Origin: Streptomyces mobaraensis
GTDB taxonomy: Bacteria; Actinomycetota; Actinomycetes; Streptomycetales; Streptomycetaceae
Length of the DNA: 64,000 nucleotides
Direction: 5' to 3'
Assembly (NCBI RefSeq): GCF_020099395.1
Contig: NZ_CP083590.1
Coordinates: 7,564,001 to 7,628,000, forward strand
The notes under the pieces were generated by a model. It saw only the letters and a list, made by a program, of their open reading frames with translations, was not told where the DNA came from and searched no databases. The stretch's first letter is position 1; every line of letters starts with the position of its first letter. Positions 17,345 to 25,460 of the stretch are shown here, one piece after another. The position numbers and the translations under genes are program-made.

Positions 17345-18405
17345 ACCGGACCCAGGAGGTAGACCGGCTCCGTGCCGATTACCAACGTGAACTCGCCCTC
17401 GGCACCGACCGCTTCCACGAACCGAGACGCACCACCTGCCCCTGGTGCGGCTCCTCCCGCCTGCGCACCCGCCTGCGCACCGTCGACCTGCTCCAGCACA
17501 AGCCCGGCACCTTCGTGGTCGACCAGTGCCGCGCCTGCTCCCACTCCTTCCAGAACCCCCGGCTCACGCCCGAGGGACTGGACTTCTACTACCGGGACTT
17601 CTACGACGGCCTGGGAGCCGAGCAGGCGGCGTGGATCTTCGACAGCAAGGGCAGCCGCAGGCGCTACCTCGCCAGTGCCCGCGCCCTCCTCCCGTTCGGC
17701 ACGCCCCGCCGCTGGCTGGACGTCGGCACCGGGCACGGGCACTTCCCGCGGACGGCCGCGACGGTCCATCCGGCCACCGACTTCGACGGCCTCGACGTCG
17801 GCGAAGGAGTCAAGGAGGCCCGGCGCCAGGGCCGGATCGCCGAGGCGCACCGCGGCCTCCTCACCGAGCTCGCCCCCAAGCTGGAGGGCACGTACGACAC
17901 GGTGAGCATGTTCCACTACCTGGAGCACACCACCGACCCGCGCGCGGAACTGACCGCCGCCCGTACGGCCCTCGCCCCCGGCGGGCACCTGATCGTCGAG
18001 GTCCCGGACCCGGAGTGCCTGGCGAGCGCGGTCCTGGGCCGCTGGTGGTTCCCGTACTTCCAGCCCCAGCACCTGCACCTCATGCCGCTCGCCAACCTCC
18101 GCCGCGAGCTGGGAGCACTCGGCTACACCGTCGTCGCCGTCGAACGACAGGAACCGCACATCCCGTTCGACTTCACCGGCGCCGCGCTCCTCGCCCTCGC
18201 GCACGCCCTGCCGCCCGCCGACGACCCCTGGCGCGCCACCCCGCCCAGCAATCTCCAGCGGAGGGCCCGTACGGCCCTGTTCTGGTCGGCCGTGCCCGTG
18301 CTGGCCGGTGTGTACGGCGCGGAACAGCTGCTCGCGCCGCTCCTCCGCCGGACGCGGCTCTCCAACGCGTACCGCGTCGTGGCACGCGCCGGGGCCGCGG
18401 CCTGA
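17341..18405 (+). CDS. Zinc-ribbon class I SAM methyltransferase
   Basis: The 354-residue protein has an N-terminal zinc ribbon (Cys33, Cys36, Cys63, Cys66 as CPWC and CRAC), then a Rossmann methyltransferase domain with SAM motif LDVGTGHGHFPR near residue 122 and a SMFHYLEHTTDP segment typical of Methyltransf_23-type enzymes. The C-terminus has a hydrophobic stretch (ALFWSAVPVLAGVYG) that may touch the membrane or bind lipid. ATG at 17341 overlaps the glycosyltransferase stop; it is the last gene of the coupled operon. It likely O- or C-methylates the sugar or chain; members of this ribbon family often act in sugar modification. Confidence 0.88.
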   Translation: MNRTQEVDRLRADYQRELALGTDRFHEPRRTTCPWCGSSRLRTRLRTVDLLQHKPGTFVVDQCRACSHSFQNPRLTPEGLDFYYRDFYDGLGAEQAAWIFDSKGSRRRYLASARALLPFGTPRRWLDVGTGHGHFPRTAATVHPATDFDGLDVGEGVKEARRQGRIAEAHRGLLTELAPKLEGTYDTVSMFHYLEHTTDPRAELTAARTALAPGGHLIVEVPDPECLASAVLGRWWFPYFQPQHLHLMPLANLRRELGALGYTVVAVERQEPHIPFDFTGAALLALAHALPPADDPWRATPPSNLQRRARTALFWSAVPVLAGVYGAEQLLAPLLRRTRLSNAYRVVARAGAAA

Positions 18406-18427
18406 CCGGCCGGGTCCCGCTACGCGG

Positions 18428-19303
18428 TCAGGCGAACCGCAGCAGCGTCACCGCGGGGGAGACGGACCGGAAGACCGGCACCAGGTGCTGGTACCGGACG
18501 AGCCGGCCCGTCACCCCGCGGCCGCGCGGCATGGTCAGCGCCCGCACATCCGTGATCCGCGGGTGCACCGCGTACAGCCGGGAGCGGTCGCCCGGCGCCA
18601 TCGACCAGCGCATCGGCGGAATGGCCAGCTCACCGATGCGGATCTTCCCTTCGCGCGTCAGCCGGGTGATCCAGCGGGGCATCGAGTCCAGGACCAGCGC
18701 CCCGCCCGGCAGCCGTTCGGCACACGCGGCGATGATGTCCCGCACCTCGCGGGGCCGCAGGTACATCATCAGCGCCTGTGCGGTCACGATCGTGCCCCGT
18801 TCCGGGGCGTCGATCTCGTCGAGCCAGCTCAGATCGGCGGCGGACCGGGCGAGGACCCGCGCCCGCGGGTGCTCCGGCAGCAGGGCGCGCCGCAACCCGG
18901 CGGCCTCCGGCAGGTCGACGCTCAGCCAGCGCAGCCGCCCGTTGTCCACCCGCCAGAACCCGGTCTCCAGGCCTTCGCCGAGCGCGACGACGGTCGCCTC
19001 CGGACGCCGCTCGGTGTACTGCCGCACCGCCCGGTCGAAGGTCAGCGAACGCAGGCCCTGCACCTGGGAGAAGAGCGGATGCGGCGGTCCCAGCCGTTTC
19101 TCGAAGGGGTAGTCGAGCTTCCGGACCAGCGCCTCGGCCATCGGATCGGCCAGCACCGGATCGGCGTGCTCCGCCTCGCAGGCCCGGTTCCACAAGGTCC
19201 ACAACAGCGTCTCCGGGAGGCCGCTCAACTCCACCTTGACCTTGGCTCCTTCGGCCCCGGCCACGGCACCGCCGCCCCGCCCGCGCTCAGCGCTCGTCGT
19301 CAC
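18428..19303 (-). CDS. Class I SAM methyltransferase, Tcmp / leucine carboxyl methyltransferase type
   Basis: The 291-residue protein resembles the PPM1/Tcmp family of O-methyltransferases: VELSGLPETLLWTLWNRACE near residue 25, a core with VVALGEGLETGFWRVDNG, RWLSVDLPEAAGLRR and VTAQALMMYL. The usual LGCGLDT-type SAM loop appears as LGEGLETG. It faces the PKS operon tail to tail with a 22-bp gap, so it is transcribed separately; a link to the PKS product is possible but unproven. The alanine/glycine-rich first 20 residues make the start uncertain. Confidence 0.82.
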   Translation of the reverse strand: MTTSAERGRGGGAVAGAEGAKVKVELSGLPETLLWTLWNRACEAEHADPVLADPMAEALVRKLDYPFEKRLGPPHPLFSQVQGLRSLTFDRAVRQYTERRPEATVVALGEGLETGFWRVDNGRLRWLSVDLPEAAGLRRALLPEHPRARVLARSAADLSWLDEIDAPERGTIVTAQALMMYLRPREVRDIIAACAERLPGGALVLDSMPRWITRLTREGKIRIGELAIPPMRWSMAPGDRSRLYAVHPRITDVRALTMPRGRGVTGRLVRYQHLVPVFRSVSPAVTLLRFA

Positions 19304-19587
19304 ACCCCGAGCCTACAAGCGGGCCCGGTGGTCCGGGGGCGGGACAACGCGGTTGCCGCGCCCGGCTGTCCAGGCGCAGCGGCCGCTGGTACTGATGAGC
19401 CGTCAGTGAAGTCGGCATTAGGTCGGCATGAGGATGAAAGAAGTTGTCGGCAGAGGTCCAAGCTTTGGAAGCAGGCTGTCCCTGATGCGGCTGTCGAACC
19501 GCCGGGCGCCCAGGCCGGTTCGGCGAGGGACTGGGCCGGAAGGCCACGGCTGCGGCGAGCAGCCTGGCCCTTACGCGTTTGCCCGGT
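19304..19587. other. Intergenic, 284 bp
   Basis: It lies between the start of the minus-strand methyltransferase and the 3' end of the pirin gene. No credible gene seen. Minus-strand reading shows ATGCCGAC repeated twice within about 20 bases near 19420, in a more AT-rich patch; a promoter or operator for the methyltransferase is possible there. Confidence 0.4.
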
Positions 19588-20553
19588 TCAGCGCACCCTT
19601 CCTCGCGGTTTGAGCGCCACCGGCGGCAGTTCGGGAGCAGGCAGTCGGGGCCCGTCGTAGCCGTCCACGGTGCCGAATCGGGAGCCGTTCATCCAGTCCG
19701 AACGGGCCTGTGCGATATCCTCGTGGGAACGACCGACCAAGTTCCACCACATGACCAGGTGTTCCTCGAACGGCTCGCCGCCCAGCAGCATGAACGCGCT
19801 GTCCGTGGTGGCTCGCAGCGGGAGTTCGCGGCGTCCGCAGCCCAGGTAGAGCAGGGAGCCGGGGGCGAGCCGGACGCCGTCCACCTCGGCTTCGCCCGAC
19901 ATCGTCAGTGCCGCGTACTCGAAGTCGGGCTCGACGGGGAGGCGTGCCGAGGCGCCCGCGGCGAGGGTGATGTCGGCGCCGACGATCGGGGTGAAGGTGG
20001 TGCCGGGGGAGCGGGCGCCGTCGAGTTCGCCGAGGATGACGGTGGCGTCGAGGCCGCCGCCGTGGACCCGCGGCAGGTCCGTGTGGTGCTCCCACATGGG
20101 CGCCCGGTGCCGGTCGGCGTCGGGCAGGGCCACCCACAACTGCGCGCCGTGCAGCAGGCGGGCGTGCTCGCGCGGCGACTCCTCGGAGTGGGCGATGGCC
20201 CGACCGGACGTCATCAGCCCCAATTCCCGCGGCCGCACCGTCTGCAGGCTGCCGAGGCTGTCACGGTGCAGGACCTCGCCCTCGTGCAGCCAGCTGACGG
20301 TCTGCAGACCCATGTGCGGATGCGGCGCCACCTGCATCCCCGGCCGGCCGGCGATGTCGTCGGGCCCGTAGTGGTCGACGAAGCACCAGGCGCCGATCAT
20401 GCGCCGTCCCATGCCGGGCAGCAGCCGCCGGACCATGGTGCTCTCACCCAGCGGGACGCTCTTCGCCCGCAGCAGCTCGTGCACGGGACGCGCGGTGACG
20501 TCCTCCCGGCCGCCGCACGGAGTGGGAGCCGGATGAAGATCGAGGTTGCTCAT
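19588..20553 (-). CDS. Pirin family protein
   Basis: The 321-residue bicupin has the pirin metal-binding pattern: APHPHMGLQTVSWL (His78, His80) and a later IAHSEES matching the His/Glu pair of pirins, plus the conserved opening RRLLPG and FVDHYGP. Pirins are cytosolic iron-binding bicupins linked to quercetinase-like dioxygenation or redox sensing. ATG at 20553 (MSNLDLH) is chosen because upstream codons are low-complexity. No clear ribosome site precedes it, so a leaderless transcript is possible. It is divergent from the DUF488 gene. Confidence 0.9.
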   Translation of the reverse strand: MSNLDLHPAPTPCGGREDVTARPVHELLRAKSVPLGESTMVRRLLPGMGRRMIGAWCFVDHYGPDDIAGRPGMQVAPHPHMGLQTVSWLHEGEVLHRDSLGSLQTVRPRELGLMTSGRAIAHSEESPREHARLLHGAQLWVALPDADRHRAPMWEHHTDLPRVHGGGLDATVILGELDGARSPGTTFTPIVGADITLAAGASARLPVEPDFEYAALTMSGEAEVDGVRLAPGSLLYLGCGRRELPLRATTDSAFMLLGGEPFEEHLVMWWNLVGRSHEDIAQARSDWMNGSRFGTVDGYDGPRLPAPELPPVALKPRGRVR

Positions 20554-20720
20554 GGCAGCACTGTGCCATGGGCGGTGTCCGGTCACCGCAGGCCGTCGGG
20601 ATTCCGCTGTCTTCCCGCGACCCGCGTCGTGGCAGCGCGGCGGACCGGGCGGATTCCGGGAGGGTGGCCTGTGGCAGCCGTGGCATACGGCACCACCGTG
20701 ACGGAAGGACAGGAGCCTCC

Positions 20721-21089
20721 ATGAGCCGGAAACCCGCACCCCGCGTCCGCGTGCGACGTGTCTACGACCCTCCCGAGCCCGCCGACGGCACCCGGGTCCT
20801 GGTCGACCGCCTCTGGCCGCGCAGCCTCGCCAAGGAGGACGCGCACGTCGACGAGTGGCCCAAGGAGCTCACGCCCTCCACCGAGCTGCGCCGGTGGTAC
20901 CACGGTCACGACGGCGCGTTCGACGAGTTCCGCCGCCGCTACGAGGCCGAACTCGCCGCGCCCGAGGCGGCCGAGGCCCTCGGGCGTCTGCGCGGCCTCG
21001 TCGCCGAAGGCCCCGTCACCCTCCTGACCGCGGCCAAGGACCCGGCCCACAGCCATACGGAGGTGCTGCGCGGGCACCTCGGAGGGTGA
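20721..21089 (+). CDS. DUF488 family protein (YeaO-like)
   Basis: The 122-residue protein has hallmark family segments: RRVYDPPEPADGTRVLVDRL then WPRSLAKEDA, a W-x-KEL-P-S-x-ELRRWY block, and a C-terminal VTLLTAAKDPAHSHTEVL. ATG at 20721 follows AGGAG. Biochemical function of the family is not established; members are small cytosolic proteins of unknown role. It is divergent from pirin with about 170 bp between the starts. Confidence 0.9.
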   Translation: MSRKPAPRVRVRRVYDPPEPADGTRVLVDRLWPRSLAKEDAHVDEWPKELTPSTELRRWYHGHDGAFDEFRRRYEAELAAPEAAEALGRLRGLVAEGPVTLLTAAKDPAHSHTEVLRGHLGG

Positions 21090-21273
21090 AGGGCTGCAGG
21101 GACTTCAGGGGCATCGGGGACCATACGAGGCCGGTCGCGCGCTCGCCTCGGCGGGGACCGGGAGCGGACCGGCCGCGCACGTCGTGTCGCGTCCGGGCGC
21201 CCGGCCCGTCAGCAGGTACTCGGTGAGGCCCGCATCGGCGCCCCGGTCCCGACGGCCTGGTGCCTCCCCGGGA

Positions 21274-22521
21274 TTACTCGATCCACTTCCGGTCGAGCGC
21301 CATGCTCCGGATCCTGTCCAGGCTGAGCGGCGGCTCGGAACGGGTGACCGGACCGCTCTCCGCGAAGGAGTTGATTTCCCGGACCAGGACGCGACGGCCG
21401 TCCTTGCGGAGGGTGTCGGCGGTCCAGACGACGGCGTCGCCTCCCTTCTCCGACGGGGTGCGGGTGACCTTGACCCGGGTCCCGTCCGGCAGGGGCCGGG
21501 CGCGGCAGTCGTCGCCGGCGTCGGACGGGCAGGTCATATGGCCGTCCAGCGCCTCCGCCATGCCGTCCTGCACATCCACTTCGATCATCGACTTGCCGTG
21601 GCCGTCGTCGTACACGAGTTGGACGAGGGCGTCGTCGGAGTGCAGATCCGTGATCCGGCCGCCGGGCGGCAGCAGGGAGAGCAGCACCCGGGCCAGGCGC
21701 CCGTCCGAGGCGGTGGGTTTCCCGGACGAGGAGGGGGCGCCGGCCGGCGGCAGGGCGTCGACGGCCTTGTGCCACGCCGGACTCCGCACGATCGAACCCA
21801 ACTGGTCGAGGGTGAGGGCCGGGTCGGCGCCGCTCTCCGTGGCCTTCTCCTCGCCGCCCCCGAACTCCTGGAGCAGCAGGGACACGCCGTCCTTGGTGAC
21901 GAGCTCGGCGTACCAGCGCCGCTGGCCGGTGTCGCCGGTGGGGCGGGTGAAGGACCGGGTGGTGTACAGCGTTCCCCCGCCGGGGAGTTCGCGCGCCTCG
22001 CACCGGTCGTACGGGCGGACCTGGACGGGCAGGCAGCCGTCCGGCCGGTCGCCTGGGTTCAGCCGCCGGATCGCGATGTCGAGAGCGGTGGCGCCGTGCG
22101 CGCCGGTGTAGGTGAGCTTGGCGGTCAGGGCCTGCCCGGCGTCCCCCGAGCCGGTCCCGCTCGCGCCCGTGACGGTGCCGCCCTTCGGCAGCAGGCTCGT
22201 GAGCGTCGCCACCATCTCCTGCCCGCTGACGCGGGTGGGGGACGGCCGCGCGGTGCGGGGGGCCGCGGGGCGGACGTCCTCGGCCGGCGTGGCCCCGCCG
22301 GCCCCGCCGGTGTCCAGCAGCAGGGTGCCGCCGAGCGCGACGAGCGTCAGCGTGGCGGCCCCGGCACCGGCCTGGAGGAAGCGGGCCCGGCGCAGCCGGC
22401 GCCCACGCGCGGTGGCGCGGTCGACCAGGCCGGGGGAGGGCGGCGGGCAGGCTTCGGCCGCGTTCTTCAAGGCGGCGGACAGCCGCCGTGCCAACGCGTC
22501 GTCGTGGTCGTCGAGGGGCAT
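21274..22521 (-). CDS. Single-pass membrane protein downstream of ECF sigma factor
   Basis: The 415-residue protein has a cytosolic N-terminus of about 55 residues (DDALARRLSAALKNAAEACP), one membrane segment at about 60-80 (AATLTLVALGGTLLLDTGG) and a long extracytoplasmic part. The outside part seems to hold two related halves, each with a LLP-GG-x(1,2)-T module: SLLPKGGTVTGASG and SLLPPGGRITDLHS. ATG at 22521 has GGAG upstream. It follows the sigma gene on the same strand after 101 bp, the usual arrangement for a regulator or target of an ECF sigma factor. The short N-terminal region lacks a clear zinc-binding anti-sigma motif, so an anti-sigma role is inference. Confidence 0.75.
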   Translation of the reverse strand: MPLDDHDDALARRLSAALKNAAEACPPPSPGLVDRATARGRRLRRARFLQAGAGAATLTLVALGGTLLLDTGGAGGATPAEDVRPAAPRTARPSPTRVSGQEMVATLTSLLPKGGTVTGASGTGSGDAGQALTAKLTYTGAHGATALDIAIRRLNPGDRPDGCLPVQVRPYDRCEARELPGGGTLYTTRSFTRPTGDTGQRRWYAELVTKDGVSLLLQEFGGGEEKATESGADPALTLDQLGSIVRSPAWHKAVDALPPAGAPSSSGKPTASDGRLARVLLSLLPPGGRITDLHSDDALVQLVYDDGHGKSMIEVDVQDGMAEALDGHMTCPSDAGDDCRARPLPDGTRVKVTRTPSEKGGDAVVWTADTLRKDGRRVLVREINSFAESGPVTRSEPPLSLDRIRSMALDRKWIE

Positions 22522-22622
22522 GGACAGCTCCGTTCGTACGGCTCGAACAGCGGTGACCGGGCAGCAAAGGTGGTGCCGGGCACCTCGGTGGATCCGCGGT
22601 GGGAAGGGGGGAGTGGGGCGGG

Positions 22623-23126
22623 TCAGCGGACGGCCGGCTCGGACAGCTCGTCCCCGAGCAGCTCGCGCAACCGCCGCAGGGCCCGCAGGCTCCGCACCCG
22701 TACCGCGCCCTGCGAGATCTTCATCGCCGCGGCGGTCTCTTCGACCGTCCGGTCCTCCCAGTAACGCAGTACGAGCACGGCACGGTCCTTGGCGGCCAGC
22801 CGCGCCAGACCGTCCAGCAGCGTCAGCCGCAGCTCGACGTCGTCGGCGCGGCCGGCGGAGTCCGGGAAACAGTCGCTGGGGCGCTCGCGCGAACTGCGCA
22901 GCCGCCGGTGCGAGAGGAACGTCCGTACCAGCACGGTGTGCGCGTAGGCGACGGGCGACTGCCGGCGGTCGATCCGGCGCCACGACCGGAACATCTTGGC
23001 GAGGGTCTCCTGGACCAGGTCCTCCGCGAGGTGCCAGTCACCGCCGGTCAGCAGGCATGCCGTGCGGAACAGATAGCCGCTGCGCGCGGTCGCGAACTCC
23101 AGGTAGTCGCCGGGTGCTTCCCCCAC
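22623..23126 (-). CDS. ECF RNA polymerase sigma factor, SigE family
   Basis: The 167-residue protein has sigma region 2 (SGYLFRTACLLTGGDWHLAE, then DLVQETLAKMFRSW) and region 4 (LAAKDRAVLVLRYWEDRTVE, followed by ETAAAMKISQGAVRVRSLRAL). These are typical of the Streptomyces SigE-type ECF group, which redirects polymerase to a small regulon. GTG at 23126 is preceded by GGAAGG. It probably forms a two-gene operon with the membrane-anchored protein downstream. Its upstream region is shared with a 35-bp repeat array. Confidence 0.92.
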   Translation of the reverse strand: MGEAPGDYLEFATARSGYLFRTACLLTGGDWHLAEDLVQETLAKMFRSWRRIDRRQSPVAYAHTVLVRTFLSHRRLRSSRERPSDCFPDSAGRADDVELRLTLLDGLARLAAKDRAVLVLRYWEDRTVEETAAAMKISQGAVRVRSLRALRRLRELLGDELSEPAVR

Positions 23127-23275
23127 CGTGTTTCCTTCCGTGATCCGATCTCTCCCCCTGTACGCGGTGGGGGGCGTCCGGCGTTACACGGAATCTTCAC
23201 CGGTGCGCGGGTGACGTCCGCCGGGCGGCGAGGTCGCCTCCGCGTGGGTCCGTTCCGCGCGGGTCCGTCCCGGCC

Positions 23276-23540
23276 GTGGTCGGCCGCCCGGCCGCGTCGT
23301 CACCGCGGTCGGCCCGCGGCGCCCGGCCGCGTCGTCACCGAGGTCGGCCCGCGGCGCCCGGCCGCGTCGTCACCGAGGTCGGCCCGCGGCGCCCGGCCGC
23401 GTCGTCACCGCGGTCGGCCCGCGGCGCCCGGCCGCGTCGTCACCGAGGTCGGCCCGCGGCGCCCGGCCGCGTCGTCACCGAGGACGGCTCGCGGTGCCCG
23501 GTGGCGCCGTCACCGCGGACGGCCCGCGGTGCCCGGCGCG
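23276..23540. repeat. 35-bp tandem repeat array, about seven copies
   Basis: The sub-string GTCGTCACCG recurs at 23296, 23331, 23366, 23401, 23436 and 23471, exactly 35 bp apart; a seventh, degenerate unit follows near 23506. Each unit contains CGCGGC-gcccg-GCCGCG, a perfect 6-bp hairpin stem. Units differ mainly at one position (CGAGG or CGCGG). The array spans the 3' end of the TetR gene and the region upstream of the sigma gene. Its period is not a multiple of three and it is not part of a gene, apart from the last unit overlapping the TetR C-terminus. Confidence 0.9.
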
Positions 23541-24136
23541 AGCAGCCGGTCCAGGGCGCGGCGGGTACGGGCCGGGGCCTCCGGGTCGGCGAGGAGCTGC
23601 AACTCCTGGTTGAGCGCGAGGTAGCAGCCGACGAGTTCGTACGTCACCTGCTCGGGGTCGGTGCCGGCGGGCAGGTCACCGGCCGCGACCGCGTGGCGGA
23701 CCTCGGCCGCGAGGCGGCGGCGCCAGACGCGGCTGAGACGCACCACCGCGTCGCGCACCCGGCCGCCCCGGGCGTCGAACTCCACGGAGGCGGTGGTGAA
23801 GAGGCACCCGCCGGGGAAGACGGCGCGCTCGTGCTCCAGGTAGCCGATCCACGCCTCGCACACGGCGCGCAGCCGCGGCAGGCCCGGCGCGGCGTCCTCG
23901 GCGGGGTGCCAGACGGCATGGGCGAAGACCGCGGAGGCGCCCTCCAGAACGGCGAGCTGGAGGGTCTCCTTGGTGCCGAAATGGCCGAGGACACCGGCCT
24001 TGCTCATGCCCAGGTCGGTGGCGAGCCGCCCGAGGGTCAGCCCCTCCAGGCCCTCCACCGAGGCGATCGCGATGCCGCGGTCGATGATGCGCCGGCGGGT
24101 GGAGCGGGCTTCGGCGGCGGACTTGCGTGGGCTCAT
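23510..24136 (-). CDS. TetR/AcrR family transcriptional regulator
   Basis: The 208-residue protein has an N-terminal helix-turn-helix (LTLGRLATDLGMSKAGVLGH then FGTKETLQ) and a C-terminal ligand-binding helical domain with the TetR_C motif around YLEHERAVFPGGCLF. The start is ATG 24136. It is divergent from the KAS III gene; an 8-bp palindrome CCGATCGG at 24172-24179 lies next to the KAS III promoter, so it likely represses that gene and itself. Its last codons run into the 35-bp repeat array, so its C-terminal tail (APGTAGRPR) may be repeat-derived. Confidence 0.9.
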   Translation of the reverse strand: MSPRKSAAEARSTRRRIIDRGIAIASVEGLEGLTLGRLATDLGMSKAGVLGHFGTKETLQLAVLEGASAVFAHAVWHPAEDAAPGLPRLRAVCEAWIGYLEHERAVFPGGCLFTTASVEFDARGGRVRDAVVRLSRVWRRRLAAEVRHAVAAGDLPAGTDPEQVTYELVGCYLALNQELQLLADPEAPARTRRALDRLLAPGTAGRPR

Positions 24137-24164
24137 CCGGCCATCCTAGTCATCCGGGCGGCAT

Positions 24165-24195
24165 TTAGCTTCCGATCGGTCGGTTGCTATATTCC
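24165..24195 (+). promoter_or_regulatory. TetR operator and promoter for the KAS III gene
   Basis: The 8-bp palindrome CCGATCGG (24172-24179) is followed at 24188-24193 by TATATT, a good -10 element preceded by TG. The palindrome would overlap the -35/spacer region, suited to repression by the divergent TetR protein. The same CCGATCGG core sits in the operator of the other TetR gene in this window (36672-36683). The leader to the KAS III start would be about 105 bases. Confidence 0.5.
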
Positions 24196-24253
24196 GGCGT
24201 GGCGGTGCCTCGCCCGGCCGGACCCCGGGTGCGCCGCCCTTCCTGTCGAGTCG

Positions 24254-24297
24254 CAGCGAAGCAGACCGAAGCAAGCAGCGAAGCAGACCGAAGCAAG
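24254..24297 (+). repeat. 22-bp tandem duplication in the KAS III leader
   Basis: Two exact head-to-tail copies of a 22-bp unit (starting CAGCGAAGCAGACC) at 24254-24275 and 24276-24297. The second copy ends at the AAGGAG ribosome site just before the GTG start, so the duplication lengthens the untranslated leader and sits where it could affect translation. Confidence 0.85.
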
Positions 24298-24307
24298 GAG
24301 AACGACC

Positions 24308-25252
24308 GTGCCGGGATCCCGTATCGCCGCCCTGGGCCACTACCAGCCGTCGCGCGTCCTGACCAACGACGACCTGGCGGGCATGGTCGACACCAGTGAC
24401 GAGTGGATCCGCCGCCGGACCGGCATCGCCACCCGGCGGATCGCCGCCGAGACCGAGTCGGTCGCCGACATGGCGACCGCCGCGGCGGCCAAGGCCCTCG
24501 CCGCGGCCGGCCTGGCGCCCTCCGACATCGACCTGGTCACGGTGGCGACCTGTACCGCCGTCGACCGCTGCCCGTCGACCGCCGCCCAGGTGGCCGGACG
24601 CCTCGGCATCCCCTCGGCCGTCGCGTACGACCTCAACAACGGCTGCGCCGGCTTCTGCACCGCCCTTGCCACCGCCGACCACTCCGTCCGCGCCGGCGCC
24701 GCCCGCCACGCCCTGGTCATCGGCGCGGAGAAGATGTCCGACGTCACCGACTGGACCGACCGCGGCACCTGCGTCCTGCTCGGCGACGGCGCGGGCGCGG
24801 CCGTCGTCAGCGCCGCCGGCCACGAGGGGATAGGCCCGGTCGTCTGGGGCTCGGACCCGACGCGCGCCGACGCCGTCCGGCTCGTCGGCGACTGGCACCC
24901 GCGCTTCGCCCAGGAGGGCCAGACCGTCTTCCGCTGGGTCACCGCCGAACTCCCGGCCCTCGCCCGCGAGGCGTGCCGCCGCGCCGGGCTCGCCCCGTCC
25001 GACCTGGCGGGCCTGGTCACCCACCAGGCCAACCTGCGCATCATCGAGTCCGTCGCCCGCCAACTCGACCTGCCCGACAGCGTGGTGGTCGCCCAGGACG
25101 TCGTCGACTCCGGCAATACCTCCGCCGCGTCCGTGCCCCTCGCCCTCGCCAAACTGACCGAGCGCGGCGAACTGCCCAGCGGCGGACCGGTCCTGCTGAT
25201 GGCCTTCGGCGGCGGGATGTCCTGGGCGGGGCAGATTGTCACGTGCCCTTGA
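24308..25252 (+). CDS. 3-oxoacyl-ACP synthase III (KAS III / FabH-like)
   Basis: The 314-residue protein carries the KAS III triad Cys113 (NNGCAGF), His239 (HQAN) and Asn270 (SGNTSAAS), the typical start RIAALGHYQPSRVLTNDDLA, and the glycine-rich end FGGGMSWAGQ. It catalyses a decarboxylative Claisen condensation of acyl-CoA with malonyl-ACP, or a related acyl transfer. GTG at 24308 follows AAGGAG. No fatty acid synthase genes (fabD, acpP, fabF) flank it, and a TetR gene is divergent, so it is probably a secondary-metabolism or stress paralogue rather than the housekeeping enzyme. A link with the PLP/ATP-grasp genes downstream is possible. Confidence 0.9.
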   Translation: MPGSRIAALGHYQPSRVLTNDDLAGMVDTSDEWIRRRTGIATRRIAAETESVADMATAAAAKALAAAGLAPSDIDLVTVATCTAVDRCPSTAAQVAGRLGIPSAVAYDLNNGCAGFCTALATADHSVRAGAARHALVIGAEKMSDVTDWTDRGTCVLLGDGAGAAVVSAAGHEGIGPVVWGSDPTRADAVRLVGDWHPRFAQEGQTVFRWVTAELPALAREACRRAGLAPSDLAGLVTHQANLRIIESVARQLDLPDSVVVAQDVVDSGNTSAASVPLALAKLTERGELPSGGPVLLMAFGGGMSWAGQIVTCP

Positions 25253-25460
25253 GGGGGGAGCGTTCCGGGCCGGTGCTCACTCATGCCTCCGGCGGGCGTC
25301 GGAGGTAGGTGGTCGGCGCGGCCGCCGCGCCATCCGCGCCTGTCAGGTCGCCTGCCGCGGGTTTCCGCGGAGATTGGCGACGGTGCGGGCGGGGACCACG
25401 GCGTCGTGCGGAGGCACAGGGCGGTCGGAGTCGGTGGGGCCCCGGGGGAGAAAGACCGGG

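Noticed and set aside
23276..23540. CRISPR array
   Set aside because: The 35-bp units are contiguous with no unique spacers and no cas genes are present.
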